This document shows positions 34,842-46,429 of a stretch of 64,000 nucleotides of DNA, piece after piece. Below the pieces are notes generated by a model, which was not told the origin of the DNA, did no database searches, and saw nothing but the letters and a program-made list of their open reading frames with translations. The stretch is taken from positions 62,001 through 126,000 of the forward strand of contig VXIS01000009.1 of assembly GCA_008704415.1 (NCBI GenBank). The letters run 5' to 3'. Position 1 is the first letter of the stretch; the number at the start of each line of letters is the position of its first letter. The position numbers and the translations under genes were made by a program. The stretch comes from Sphaerosporella brunnea (Eukaryota; Ascomycota; Pezizomycetes; Pezizales; Pyronemataceae).

Positions 34842-35690
34842 TAGTGATGGACACGAGCCGAGCTGGCTCGAGTCAATAGCTCGAGCCCCAAGCTAGGGCC
34901 GACTCGATCCGGCCTAATTTTGAGCTCGAGCCGACCCAAACGATGGTCAGTCTAGTTTCGAGCTTCTATATGAAATTGTGTTCGCTGCAGGCGTTTTACA
35001 AGAAAATAGGCAGCCACAGGCGTAAGTATGATCCTTCAAGCCAAAAGAACTGGTGTTACTTCCTGCGTCCAGATGCCTTCTATGGTTCAGGTAGCTATAG
35101 CCTATAGACCTAGTTGTCGCACGGATGTTTTCGTCGCAAAGCAAGCCGCCGAGAACGGTGTATATGGTGGTCAAAGGGTACAAAGTTGTGGGGACCAAAG
35201 TTCAGAGCGAACGCTGGGACCAGACGCGCCATCTGCACCTGGACCGTGACCGCGATGATCAATTTATTGCACATCTGCGCCTGGCTCTCGCTGTGAGACC
35301 GGTAAGGACCACTTCTCATTCCTGGGTAATACACTGAGTTCGTCGGCAGTAGTTGAAAATAAGCTATGGCTTGACAGACTCCAGAGCTTCTGGGACCGCT
35401 TCCTTAAGCCCTGACGGTTCCAGTAGTTAGCATGACCGGTCCAGGGCCAGCCTGAGCTGAGATTAAAACCCAGCGAGAGTGTACTAGCAGTGCTTCTGAG
35501 CACAGTGCTTGCACGGGCCCCAGTAATATTGAATCCAGTTAGGTTCACAGTGGCACTTGGGATACAACATTACAAGATGCCCCGCATCCTCAACAATCTC
35601 CTCAATGCGGCTGCGGTGACCTTTAAAGTCAGCCTTCGCCGAGAGCCGCCGAGAGATTCGTCATGTTTGAGGCGCCTGCGCTTCCGGGCA

Positions 35691-35830
35691 CCGTCAATTG
35701 CACCAGCTTGTCGTAGACGTCTGGTTCTTCCGCTCGATCTGCCGTTGCTGTTGGTTCCTCCCGTCAATTGCACCAGCTTGTCGTAGACGTCTGGTTCTTC
35801 CGCTCGATCTGCCGTTGCTGTTGGTTCCTC
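35691..35830 (+). repeat. Perfect 70-bp tandem duplication
   Basis: 35691-35760 and 35761-35830 are identical over all 70 bases, each starting CCGTCAATTGCACCAGCTTG. The unit length is not a multiple of three, so any ORF across it changes frame. Perfect identity suggests a recent event or an assembly artefact. Confidence 0.95.
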
Positions 35831-35839
35831 GTGCTGTGG

Positions 35840-35875
35840 TGTAGGATACGAGTTTGATGTAGGATACGAGTTTGG
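35840..35875 (+). repeat. 18-bp tandem duplication
   Basis: Two units of TGTAGGATACGAGTTTGR, ten bases beyond the 70-bp duplication. In the minus frame it gives the repeated peptide KLVSYI/KLVSYT. Confidence 0.9.
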
Positions 35876-36249
35876 GCGCAGCGGGCTCAGGCATTTTGGA
35901 TTTTGTGCGTATTCGCTGCAAGCCATGACGAAAGAGGACTCGGGTCTAAGCTCTCTGTGCAGACATTGTAAACTTCAAGGTATTGGCGGGTGGCTATTGC
36001 GGGGCCATGCTTGTTTTCGCTGGTTCGAAAGCCAGCACGCAAGGGCGGGAACAGTGGAAGCGGAAAGCACTGGATTGTAGAGCGCATCTGCTTTGTGTGC
36101 TTGATGCTTGTTTTGCTCTGATTTCCGACGCGGGGACGACGGCTTTGGTTGTGGTTGTCCATCTCCACCCACAGCAGCTGGAAGCCGCACAACCAGCCAG
36201 CAGCGGAGCTCACCTTACATCGCCTGTCTCTATCACAGAATAATCAATT

Positions 36250-36418
36250 TTCGCGAGCTGGTTGGAGGTTCAGGAAAATGCCGTTGACGACTCTGATTCT
36301 GGCGCCGAGGCTGATGCGGAGTCAGATGTTGAGGGTACAGCTGGAGACGGTGCAGAGATTCATAGTGACCATGACGCCGCGGAGGGTGCAGATTCAGCTG
36401 CCGAGGCTGTTCTGAACC
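36250..36418 (+). pseudogene. Acidic exon of family A protein, cut by a MITE
   Basis: The frame reads DDSDSGAEADAESDVEG and AGDGAEIHSDHDAAEGADSA, closely matching the minus-strand exon of copy 1 (SDHDSPEGADSA) and the ADAESDAEE segment at 50.2 kb. The frame is interrupted at LN by the 101-bp MITE starting at 36419. Confidence 0.6.
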
Positions 36419-36519
36419 CAGTGTTCTCAGTAGCCAGCCCAAACAGCCGGGCAGGCTTTTTGATCAGCCCACATCCGCGCAACGCAGCCGGCCGGGCGGG
36501 CTGGCTTTTGAGAACACTG
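36419..36519. mobile_element. 101-bp hAT-type MITE
   Basis: The left end CAGTGTTCTCAGTAGCCAGC and the complement of the right end CAGTGTTCTCAAAAGCCAGC are inverted repeats of 22 bp with two mismatches. TCTGAACC lies directly before (36411-36418) and after (36520-36527), an exact 8-bp duplication. The whole element is barely more than its two ends plus a GC-rich centre of palindromic GGCCGG-type sequence. It is inserted in an exon of family A copy 4. Confidence 0.92.
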
Positions 36520-36783
36520 TCTGAACCCCTCTTCAGTCTGTCGTACTTCTCAGTGTGATCTGTACGGATATCAAATCTATATATCATGGACATCACCCCG
36601 CAATGCAGTCCTGGTGCTAGTATGACCGTGTGGCCCTAATGATTGTGTAAAACAATCGGACATCTCTAGCTTGGCTCAGGCCCGGTGTAGAGCAGGTCAA
36701 GCCCGCAAGCCGAGCTTGGCAATTGGCTCAGCTGTCTCAAGCCTACCCACGAGCTCGTCTCGAGCCGGCTCGTGCCGATCACC

Positions 36784-39700
36784 TTCCAACATTGTAGTGA
36801 TTTATTTGAGCGGTCGCCATGTAGTATTGAAGACCGCAGCATGTCTTTGAACAATGTGCATTCCGCACGTACCTCTTGGACTGCAGGTGGGCATTGGAAG
36901 CAGGCTCTGAATTTGTTTGTACTCTTTGGAGTTCTCATACCTCGGCGTTGGAGACATCTTGACTCCCTTCAGCGGCTTCGCCTGACTACTTTGTCTGACA
37001 GCTATTGCTTTTGTGTAAACTTTGCCTGCTTAGTCTCCTTTGAAAGGTCTCGTCATGGAATGCAAGGTGGTATTCCTATTTCGAGGTGCCTGTATTAGCA
37101 GTGCCGTTGACTGGGTTGGATCTGTTGGATTGGCACCTCAGCACCTGACGGAGATGTCACAAGGCGAGGTGCTGCAGTCCAAGTCACATTGTGGTCTAAA
37201 CACTGAACGGGATGGTCGTGTCAGTCATTGGCCTATTTCCAAGAACGTTATAGCACCGGGAGATACACCATAGACATGGCGCCGCCTGAGTAACTGTACG
37301 GCTACAGTTGCCGCTATACATGCAGCATGATCTGATACCCAAATCATGAAACCCGCAGCAGGCTGCGCTGCAGGACTGCGCTTTGGTGGCATATCCATCG
37401 GAAATGGCTGCTTCTAGCACGTTCCTGAGTGGCGGTCTAAAGAATGAATTGGCGTTTGCAGCCTCAACCAAGGACGGCAGATCGCAGACTGCATGTGACA
37501 ACGTGGGCACCAACGCTTGCCCTACATCTAGCGGTGTATGTGCGATACACAGTGGAGATAACAGAGAGGTCGAAGTGGTAACCGAAAACGGAGTCGCCTG
37601 GTTCGGTGGGTGGGTGTGTTTATCGGGCGCCGCACTGCGTGTAGCGAACACTCTAAACATATAACGTAACTCGACAAAGCTATCGATTGAGCATGCATTG
37701 ACGAAGACATGGAGCCAAGTGTGGATGTGGGAGACTTGCTATCAGGAACCGAACTTTGACGCGGTACAAGACGGCAGTCGGAAGAAAACAAATTCACAGC
37801 CAGAATACGTAAATGTAAGGTGCGTCACAACCGTCGCCATGGCTTTGATTATCTGCCTGAACCCCACTATATGAGGACGTCTTTCTCTGTACATAGACAA
37901 TTAACGCGTCGTTTCCTGCATACTTCAAACAGTAACTTGCGAATTATACAGCTGGCAAACACGCCCCGTTTGTCGCAGAACCATAGGGTTCTCTTAATCA
38001 CAAGGTTTCCCAGCCTGACTGGATAGTTTGACTCTCAGGACACTAACGACAACTTTCAAAACCGATTTGCAGGCGAAGCACTCTTTGGGTGGCAAATGGG
38101 CAAAATAAACCGCATCTGCTCGACCGTACGACACACGCATTTTCGATGAGCGATCTGATCAGCGAAAACTCAAAGCTATACAATCGCCACCTGGAAGGCA
38201 GAACACCCCGGACGGCTTGCTGCATTTTCTCAAGCCCAGGTGCCTCCGAGAGGTGTTCCATATTACTGTGTGAACTGTTGCCCGCCATCCGACACATCAT
38301 CACCACACCACGCCCTGAAAAGATGAGATTAAACTGATTGGTCGTCGCTTCTTCCCAAACGAGAGCTGGCATACTTTAATTCCATGTAGAAAAGGGGTGT
38401 TTCTTATAGTCGAATAGATGGGGTACCATATTGGGTTGAAGGAACGCCGTTGCGGGAGCAGCTGTTATACTCTCTTGTCAACTGGCACCACACGCGGTAT
38501 CCTAGGGGATCGTCACCTCAGAGCCAACGCGCCCGCCGTGAACTATCGACTTTACAGAACTGAATTGCTGCAGTTGCCCCATATCAACACAAGTCGCCCG
38601 CATTCTGGTGGAACTGTTGCTGACAGATGGTCAGGATCTCCCGTACGCCATTGAGGACATGGGTGAGTGCGGGTTGGCATCCCGTCATGGATACATATGA
38701 ATCACCTCTATCTGCGTGGAAAGAAAGCGTTCCAATCGATTGGAGAACTGGTTCCACGTAAGCATTAGTAATGGATGTTTTGCTGGTAATCTATCCGAGG
38801 TTTTCAACCCATTCTTCAGCGGCAGCGGCCGGAATTATCAACAAGGGGATGCGTCGGGGCGTTCAGAGGTCCGGAATCGAGGGTTTGCTGCGCCGGCACA
38901 TATCTGGAACATTCGGACCGGCACTCCACGGCTTAGTTTTCTCATGACCAACGATCGAACGATTTAGTCCCTCATTCGCCACAGACCGCTTGTGGGAAAG
39001 AGCAATCGCCGTCCGCGGTGGATTGGGGGACCAGGTCATGGTTATGGGAGTGATCGTAGGTGAGCTAGTGGCATGGTGAATCACAGCTGGTTCACACCAG
39101 CCACATGCTGATTAGAAGCGGCGGCGAAGTTAGCAATCCCCCCCAGTTGCAGGAACTGCCGGCTCATATGTTTATTGAAGAATGCAGGTGAACCCTGCCT
39201 TCACTACTAAGCGACGGTGGACACACATCTGTCTCGCTCAAATGTGTCCCAGTCCGGGCCATCGCCCGCTCCCTACTAACGACTAGTCAGATGGTACGCG
39301 CTAGAATTCGTCACACCCCAGGAACATGTGAGTCGCTGCGATCATAACACCAGCTGCTTGGAGGGAGGTTTCGCGTTCTGTAGGGTGATCGACGACGGAA
39401 GATATATGTTGTGGGCGCCTTGCAGACCCACGATCGAGTCATTATCACGCTTGGCATAAACTACATGTGAGCGGGAAGGTAACCATACGTTGGGAACAAG
39501 GCTCAACTACGCCTCTATTCTTTACCGCAGACGGATAAAAACCCCAATTGGACTTCGCTGACAGCGAGCCTGGATGACAACAATAGCTAGGTCTATGCAA
39601 TGCGACGGTGAGAGTCGGGCATGTTCGGGTTTTGAATAGACAGTCGGGTATATTTTGTTTCTTGAGAAGACTGCATCACATTCACACGCCACACTGCACG

Positions 39701-40411
39701 ATCCACCATTGCCGATGCGACAGTCATTTCGCCCTATGTAACCCACCGCACACCATGGACATGAATCTCCCATGAGGAACCGAGCCGGGCTTGTCGTCGA
39801 TTCCTCATTGCATAGAGGGCCTAAACAACCTCGAACCGTTGCTCGCAATGGTCGCTAGTGGAACATCGCGCGCGCACAATCAAATAACCAGGTGCAAATT
39901 GGCACGCCGGGCGTCAGGAAACAGAGAGACGATCCGGATAGCGTGCATCCTGTCAGGGTATGATTCACTCGCTGGAAAGATTCATTTCCATCCGAACAGA
40001 TCAATACCCTCCCTTGACAAAGGTATGACTGCCACCCGTCGAACGGTTTATTTGCACGAGAGTGCCGTAGGACCACACCCGGAGGCATCATGGCGACCCA
40101 CCAACCAGCGTGGCAACAGTGCTAAAACCTAAACACGTGTCATACATTACGGGAGGAGGCAGAATTGAATTGAGCACGCTGCAAGGTCACAGAACGAATT
40201 CAGTTACAATATGTGAAGTTCTAATCGCGCAAGCATACCCATGTTTTCGTATCAGCGGCCACCATCACGGCGAGGTTGTTGTTGGCGCTGAAGTTCCACC
40301 AATCTGCATGCACGTCAGCCTCACTGTTGACACACCGGTCCGCCAGCGACCATCGCTGATAATGTTGATCCGGTGTGCGCTTCTAAACAAAGTGGGCACT
40401 CCGATACGTGA
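36784..40411. other. Unassigned stretch
   Basis: About 3.6 kb with only short ORFs (for example 37196-37660 minus and 39791-40132 plus), lacking domains, repeats or element ends that I could detect. Confidence 0.4.
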
Positions 40412-40419
40412 ATGGTACA

Positions 40420-41038
40420 CAGGGCTGTCAATAGTCCGGCCAGCCGCCAGGTCAAACCGGGCCCCACGGAGTGGGTCAGGCCGGGCAGGTCATGTGGCAA
40501 GCCCGAAAGGTTGGGGCCAGCATACGAAAAAGATAGGTGTCGGCTGGTGCCCGGTATCCTGAATTAAGGTCGGGTCGGTCATTGTGCCGAACGCGCGGCC
40601 AATAAAAGCGCTAATCGTTCGGTGCTCGTTCCGCCGCAGCTAACGCGTCGATTGCAATCAAAAGACTGGTAGATCCACACCATAGAATGCGTCAAATCAT
40701 GGGCGAGGGAAGATCTGGTACATGGGGCGGGTTCTTAAATTCATCAGTATGCTGAGTGACTTGGAACAGCGGCCGGCGGAGATGCAGGGGTAGCTGGAGG
40801 TCCTTCAGGTTGTTGAATCTGTATCTCGCGTTCGTTGATGTATGTGTAAGCAAAAAACTACAGATGCCTGGCGGGCCCGCCGGGCGCCGGGTACTTCTGG
40901 CCCGGCGGGTGCCCGTAGGTGCCTGGGTCTGGATCCAAAAAGCCTGGTCCAAACGGGCCGTGATTTCAAAAGCCAGTTCCAATCAGTCCGGTTTAGGCCG
41001 CGCTCAAAGCCGTACTGGCCGGACTTTTGACAGCCCTG
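40420..41038. mobile_element. hAT-type element, family B copy 1 (619 bp)
   Basis: The left end is CAGGGCTGTCAATAGTCCGG and the complement of the right end is CAGGGCTGTCAAAAGTCCGG. ATGGTACA flanks both sides (40412-40419 and 41039-41046), an exact 8-bp hAT duplication. Almost the whole length matches 45546-46429 in reverse orientation. No transposase is present. The minus strand holds a coding-like segment shared with copy 2. Confidence 0.95.
40742..40860 (-). other. Conserved coding-like segment in family B copy 1
   Basis: The minus strand reads NARYRFNNLKDLQLPLHLRR then PLFQVTQHT. Copy 2 encodes the same words at 45760-45850 (DLEIPLHLRR). It may be a captured host exon or a leftover of the parental transposon gene. 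I do not recognise the protein. Confidence 0.5.
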
Positions 41039-41046
41039 ATGGTACA

Positions 41047-41774
41047 GCGATTTGCCGAACAACCTGGCGGAGACACTGGGACTGAGCAGCGCAAGCTATG
41101 AGTGGGTTGTGTCCGCAATGTGGTCATGTACGTGCCGACCGTTGGTGACGATATGGCAGCGTGAGGACATCGGAAAGCGAACTCAAATTGTGCTGGCAAT
41201 CGATCAAATTAAACAGCGTACCATCAATAACACGATTGCATCATACGTCACCTAGTAATATTCTTGATACCAACGATGTGAAGATCACTGACTACACCAT
41301 CGTTCCGCAGCTTGAGCCCTGCCGGTTTCGAATAATGGTGGACTAAACGATGTCGTCTGCCATTGGATAGTTTGGACTGCGATGACCATACAGCGAGTGC
41401 TGTACCAGTTTAGGCAGGCGCTGGAGCACGGTGCGGGCCCCAGACTGCAGGCTTTCTTCTGTTGGTACTTCGAACGGTACGCTATGACAACCTACGGTAT
41501 ACTGAAAGGTTTCTACTTTCGTTAAAACGCTTCAAAATATGCAAAGTGGAAACTGCTTCCGAATCCCCTGCGGGTTGTACACAGCGAATAGCCAAAAAGC
41601 ATGATAATTATCGCAACCCAATTGGCGGTGTCAAAGTACCTGGCAAGAAGAGTACATGCGCAAAAAACCGAGTTGCCGCTTGCTGAGTACACTCTGATCC
41701 TCCTGCCTGCTGCGTTTGCTCCCTCGTAAAGCGCAACGTCACCGCTGCTCGAATTCCACTACTCCCACAAAGGG
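41047..41774. other. Unassigned stretch
   Basis: Short ORFs only. Confidence 0.4.
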
Positions 41775-42287
41775 TTAGCCGTCAACTGTTAAAAGCAGCA
41801 TTGATTGAAACCACTTACGGGTCCAACTGATCTCAACCGGATGGTATCCCTCCGCGAGCCACGTCTTGAGATCCGCAACCAGGTGTCGCACCACTTTAAG
41901 TTTTCCCTCTGCGGCCAAACTCTCCACCGCCGCCGCGACCAGCCTTTCATCGAGGTTAAATGCATGCTCTACCTCCTGGAGGAGATCTTGGAATCTTGGT
42001 GCCAATTTGTAGGTGCCTAACCGCACATACCAGCGCAGCAAACTGCGCAGATTCATCCTCCGGATCGCGAGGGCATACGGCTTGAGACGCACCAAGTGCT
42101 GAACGGCCGCACGGTTGAGAATAGCGGCCTTGTTTTCCCTCCAGACACGGAAGGCGTCAGGACTGGCGCGCAGAAATGGTAGGAGGTTGTGAGACAGAGC
42201 GTATCGGATGTCATACTCGTGGTCGTCCAGCAGCGACACGATGATCTGCAGGTAGAGCTCTGGGGAAAGATTGCTGATTGGAGACAT
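41775..42287 (-). CDS. F-box-like protein, 170 aa
   Basis: Reading from the ATG at 42287, the protein starts MSPISNLSPELYLQIIVSLL and continues as a helical repeat (PFLRASPDAFRVWRENKAAI...). The LSPELYLQI..L opening is the pattern of fungal F-box-like domains, which recruit substrates to SCF ubiquitin ligases. The remainder is helix-rich (LLRWYVRLGTYKLAPRFQDL) with no LRR, WD or other known substrate module visible. An upstream in-frame ATG at 42383 would add 32 low-complexity residues. I prefer the inner start because the F-box pattern begins there and the upstream part resembles leader sequence. The gene could equally be a domain-free helical protein; F-box assignment is moderate. Confidence 0.6.
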   Translation of the reverse strand: MSPISNLSPELYLQIIVSLLDDHEYDIRYALSHNLLPFLRASPDAFRVWRENKAAILNRAAVQHLVRLKPYALAIRRMNLRSLLRWYVRLGTYKLAPRFQDLLQEVEHAFNLDERLVAAAVESLAAEGKLKVVRHLVADLKTWLAEGYHPVEISWTRKWFQSMLLLTVDG

Positions 42288-42383
42288 TGTTGGGTGGTGA
42301 GTGGTTCCGGTCTGTGCTTGGTGGTGGCGGGTCATAGGAGCGCAGCACAATCCTTCAGCCAGAGCTGTACCCCGACTGTGCAC

Positions 42384-44225
42384 CCCACATCTGGACCCCA
42401 GACTGAACTCAGCGAGCGGTCAAATCGCTGAAAATTATCCATGAACGGATATTCATGGACTGGTCACAACCGGGGCGCAATACAAACGACGCGGAAGGTT
42501 TAATATATGCCATTCTCAACATTGTGGATTATGGCAACGATCAGGATCAGATACTGACACCACCGCTGCTACCAATTTAAGGCAGTCAGCAAGTGTTGAA
42601 TCTGTTGCCGACGTTGTGGTGGAGGATGGCGATGGCAAAAGCAATCGTATTATTACAATCTAATAGGCTAATCCAAGTGCGATTTGACACACCTCCGAGC
42701 CTCACTAAACATCACCCCATCACAGTATCACACAGCTCGAAACCTGAACCGCCCGTTTTGAGACCTGTCCGCGGTGTCAATGGCTCCTGTTGCAGAACGC
42801 GTCCTGAAAGACGTGAACGGGAGCGAGTGCGCGTTCCCACAGTCCCTAGTGAGTCAGCAATACCCAGTGGTGTCTATGGGAACACGGGTTGTCCCAAGCT
42901 GTCCGGGCGGATCCCAGCCTGTGTTGAGGAGTTTTTTGTAGCTCAGTTACGCCTCCCCCGGAGATCATGATGAGGTGTTCCCTTCACCATGACATGTAAA
43001 TTCGAGCGAAAGACATCATAACTTGACGCTTCTTGCGGCTCTCCTCAATGACATGAGTCCCTGGACACCGCTGTGCTGCGCGCCACTAGGAGTCTCCAAA
43101 ACATCGGGGCCACTGCCGGCTTCGTCAATATTTGTCTCTGACCGTTCATCTTCGCCACGTGTGTTGCCGTTTTCAAACATGATGGCAGCGTTCTCTTTCG
43201 CCCGGCGCCACCTGTCACCAGAATCACTCCACAAACTGCACGTTGTATTCATATCTTACACCACAGGCGTCATCACAGTGCTGTCTGCCACGCAGAAGGT
43301 TTTTCCAGTGCTCTCACCATATGCGTCACGACGAACCAGCGTACTACACAGAATGTTCGCTACAATCAAGTATACATTCAGGTATGACGTCCGTGGATTG
43401 ATGGTGGCGTATCAATCAGCACGTCGACCCGCATTTGACAAGAATAGGCGGCGATTACGGGGCACTGTCATCACCTTCTCTTGCTTCAGAGCGTATGATT
43501 CCTAATCTCACGGCTCGAGAATCACCATGGCACCTTCACAGCAGCCGCCATGATGCCGGCTGTGAGGCGCGACGGCTAGTCTGGCCGCCTGCTCCACTGG
43601 GTAGGCCTTTTGTTACATAACTTGTGGTTTGTGTTCTGTATTAACTAACCATACAACGGCCTTCTCGAGGTGTGCAATCATGCTGGTCATGTCACCAGAA
43701 GCTGTCTTATGTTGGTTAAGCCGGCTTTCGGGACACCGACACGAGTAATCGTCATAGTCTGGCTCTTGCCAGAGCGGCAAAACCGGCGCTTGCTAGCATC
43801 TCTTGCGACGATTCTCCTGGTTATAGAGCGATGCAATCGCATTGTCTGTGAGAAGTAGGTGGTACAGGGATATGACTCCCTGGGTCTCGTTTGTGAAGGC
43901 TGGACCCAAGCCGTTGTTTTTACGCAGTCCATAAGATGCGCGGCGCCTTGTTCTTTTGTAGATCCACCCTCTGGTGCCATGGCTGCGGGCTTCGGAGGCC
44001 TTGCGCTTTAGGTGGGATAAGCTGGACTGCTGCGAATGCGCCTCGTCAGGAGCTCTGGTGTTTTACCAATGATATTCCCAATTTGAGGTAGTTGGGGGTA
44101 TAGATTGTCGCTATTTCCACTCACCGAGCTCGCATTTCACAATCTGAATTCTCCGATCTCGTCTTTGAGAGCAGCACCTTCTTCGACCTTGAACCGCTCA
44201 CATGCGCGCATCCGGATTATTCACC
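42384..44225. other. Unassigned stretch
   Basis: Short ORFs (for example 43023-43505 plus) without recognisable features. Confidence 0.4.
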
Positions 44226-44229
44226 TGGT

Positions 44230-44345
44230 TGTGCTTCACATAGGCTATCGACAAACAAAGATACGATTTATTGCCAGCAAAAAACTCCATTCATTAGCAA
44301 ATAGTTACATCCCTACGTGGCGTAACCAACAACGCTCCGCTCCTC
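44230..44345 (-). repeat. Shared 3' flank of the MPRNRK family, copy M4
   Basis: The landmarks TTAGCAAATAGTTACA, CTACGT and GTAACCAACAACGCT recur at ~51060-51190 (M2) and, with changes, at ~54930-55045 (M3). They are always just past the 3' end of the minus-strand gene or remnant, consistent with a common 3' UTR and terminator region. Confidence 0.7.
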
Positions 44346-45136
44346 GACGCCCATACATAGGCAGCTTGATATTGCGCCGTGCAGCGAAGGCGAGTACTAT
44401 ATCGATGGTCACGATCTCAGCAGGCGGCGGGGAAGCTGGGCGCTTTTCAAACACAACGTTCCGCACCGGCGGTGTAGGCTGCGAGAGGTCTACAGCCAAG
44501 TTTTTCCGGCCCGCAGTTGGCGTGCGCGGCAACGTGAACGGCGTCAGCGAGCTGAACAGAGTTGGCGACCTGAACGGCGTCGGCACCGGCGTTGTCGGCT
44601 GCGAGATGTCTGCAGAGGAGTCGTTCCGGCCCGCAGTTTGGCGTGCGTGGCGACCTGAACGGCGTCGGCATCGGCGGTGTCGGCTGCGCGAGGTCTACAG
44701 CGAAGAGGTTCCGGCGTGCGCATTTCCTTGCGCGGCACCTTATACGACGGTGAGTGCAGCGAGTTGCGAGTTGCGGCGGGTGGCGACGTGGCGGCTACTT
44801 CGCTGCATTGCCGGATGCGCGGCGTCGAGGTGCAGGGGGTTGCACCCGGACGGGTGTGTGACGAGGTGGCGGCGATGCGGCGGAATTCCCCAGACGGTTG
44901 TGGCCGGTACGCTCTGTCAGTGTCCGTTGCCTTGGCTGAGACCGAGCGGGTTCCTGACCAAGTGCTGGCGTTACCCGTTGCGCTGGGGGATGCCGTGAGG
45001 TCCGCGAACGGATCTCCAATGACCCCCCAAACCTGTGATTAGAGAAGTCCATCGGCCCCACGATCGACTCACGCGGCCCGAATATGAAGTTGTGCACGAC
45101 ATCTACAATATTGACGCCGCTGAGCTTGCCAATCAT
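44305..45136 (-). pseudogene. MPRNRK family member M4 (decayed, N-terminus missing)
   Basis: The first readable part, HNFIFGPRESI, matches SFIFGTWPPRST of member M3. Further on, the DNA follows M3 closely, but in a shifted frame with stops (GQEPARSQPRQRT in both when M3 is read in its alternative frame). The C-terminal exon is open: TPPVRNVVFEKRPASPPPAE against the M3 stretch PPPPNIVFDTRLASPPPSAF. Near 44480-44720 a segment has been tandemly multiplied. Upstream of FIF, the MPRNRK start is lost. Confidence 0.65.
44480..44720 (-). repeat. Tandem units in M4
   Basis: Three diverged units each hold GTCGGCTGCG, TCTACAGC or TCTGCAG, TTCCGGCCCGCAGTT and GACCTGAACGGCGTCGGC. On the minus strand each unit reads DLSQPTPP.PTPFRSP..P, varying by frame. 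Spacing is roughly 85-120 bp. Confidence 0.65.
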
Positions 45137-45257
45137 TTACTCGACCGTAGACAACTGCGGCCGCTGGGTCCACCGGACTCGATTGGACGAAAGTTGCGGT
45201 CTGAAAACTGGACTGCTGTCTTAGGAGGACTTCCAGGAGCACTAGTTGAGTTGCGGC

Positions 45258-45390
45258 GAGGGTTCACTATTCAGCATTCGGTGCGCGATTCAGTGTCGTG
45301 TTCCGCAGTCAATGCAACGCCTGCCTGCTGTCAGGTTGGCTGCATCCGGGTCGTACTCTCAGCAGACCTAATCACGCAGAGATATTGAAG
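45258..45390 (+). repeat. Dispersed repeat E, copy 1
   Basis: Shares TTCAG..TTCGGTGCGCGAT.C, AGTGTC, GCATCCGGGTC.TAC.CTC and ACCTAA.C with 54018-54120. The second copy lies at the right end of the TIR element at 53.2-54.2 kb, so this copy is probably a fragment of a relative of that element. Confidence 0.6.
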
Positions 45391-45545
45391 CCGGAAAACT
45401 CCCTTCTTACAGGACGCGTCTGTCTCACCCGGACCTCCCTGCCCATTGATCGTCACGCACACCAACACCACCCGTTGCGAGTCCCATTAAACAACTCGCG
45501 TAGCCAAAGAACAGTAGAGCAGAGCGCAGTTGACGCACCCACAAG

Positions 45546-46429
45546 CAGGGCTGTCAAAAGTCCGGCCAGTCCGGCTTTGAGCGCGGCCTGAGCCGGACTG
45601 ATTGAAATGGGATTTTGAAATCAAGGCCCGTTTGGGCACGCTTTTTGGATCGAGACCCAGGCGCCTACGGGCCCCCGCCAGGCCCAGAGGTACCCGGCGC
45701 CCTGCGGGCCCGTCAGGCATCTGTAGTTTTTTTGCTTACACATACATCAAGGAAAGACACATGAACGCCAGATACAGATTCAACAACCTGAAGGACCTCG
45801 AGATACCCCTCCATCTCCGCCGCCCGCTGTTCCAAGTCACCCAGCATACACTCAGCCTGATGAATTTGAAAACCCGCCGCATATACCAGATCTTCCCTCG
45901 GCCAGGATGCATTCTATGGCTTGTACAACATGGTCTCCGAAGCAACCCGGCTGATCCATCATAGTGTATCCAGCCCTGGGAATTGTTAGTGATGCTTCCA
46001 TCGACACCAACCTCAAAGGGGACTCTCACCCGATGAACACACGTTCAGCTCCAACAGACATCGCTGGAATAGCGTTGAGCTCAACTCCCATGCAAGGCAG
46101 ATCTCGTCCGAACATCCCATTGGAACCTTGGTCCATCACTTGAGCCCAGTAGTCTTGCATGCCAGCAAATCATTCGACCGGGAGTTGCTGGATTCGCTCC
46201 AATGCATCGACTTGAGAGCTTGCCAAGCGGGCGCGCTTTTTCTGCGTTCGGCACAATGACCGACCCGACCTGAATTCAGGATACCCGGCACCGGCCGCCA
46301 CCTATCAGGAATCCAGGTTTTTCTTATGCTGGCCCGAATCTGTCGGGCTTGCCACATCACCGGCACGGCCTGACCCACTCCTTGGGGCCCCGTCTGCCCT
46401 GGCGGCCGGCCGGACTACTGACCGCCCTG
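45546..46429. mobile_element. hAT-type element, family B copy 2 (884 bp)
   Basis: Left end CAGGGCTGTCAAAAGTCCGG; complement of right end CAGGGCGGTCAGTAGTCCGG. CCCACAAG flanks both sides (45538-45545 and 46430-46437), an exact 8-bp duplication. It is the reverse-oriented relative of 40420-41038, with about 265 bp more in the middle. No transposase is seen. Confidence 0.95.
45740..45960 (+). other. Conserved coding-like segment in family B copy 2
   Basis: The plus strand reads YTYIKERHMNARYRFNNLKD, then LEIPLHLRRPLFQVTQHT, the same words as on the minus strand of copy 1. Differences include third-position changes (CTGCATCTC/CTCCATCTC, GTCACT/GTCACC) but also indels after QHT. Confidence 0.5.

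Larger units (their letters stand above)
35570..35926 (-). pseudogene. Hypothetical ORF carrying the duplications, 118 aa
   Basis: The C-terminal part KRRRLKHDESLGGSRRRLTL is basic and protein-like. The middle contains both 70-bp units in different frames, so the reading frame was altered by the duplication. One minus frame of the unit reads ADRAEEPDVYDKLVQLTG. No family is recognised. It lies inside the family A copy 4 interval and may be part of that element or of an insertion in it. Confidence 0.35.
34842..36783 (+). mobile_element. Family A copy 4, large and rearranged
   Basis: The left end TAGTGATGGACACGAGCCGA and its CTCGAG-rich subterminal block (to ~34960) are clear. A degenerate right end, GAGCCGGCTCGTGCCGATCA, lies at about 36763-36782. 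The flanking 8-mers do not match, so the two ends may belong to different copies. Inside are the AFYKKI-like exon with its GTAAGTAT donor (~34980-35026) and the acidic exon (~36250-36418), in the same order as in copy 1. They are separated by ~1.2 kb of unrelated sequence. Confidence 0.6.
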
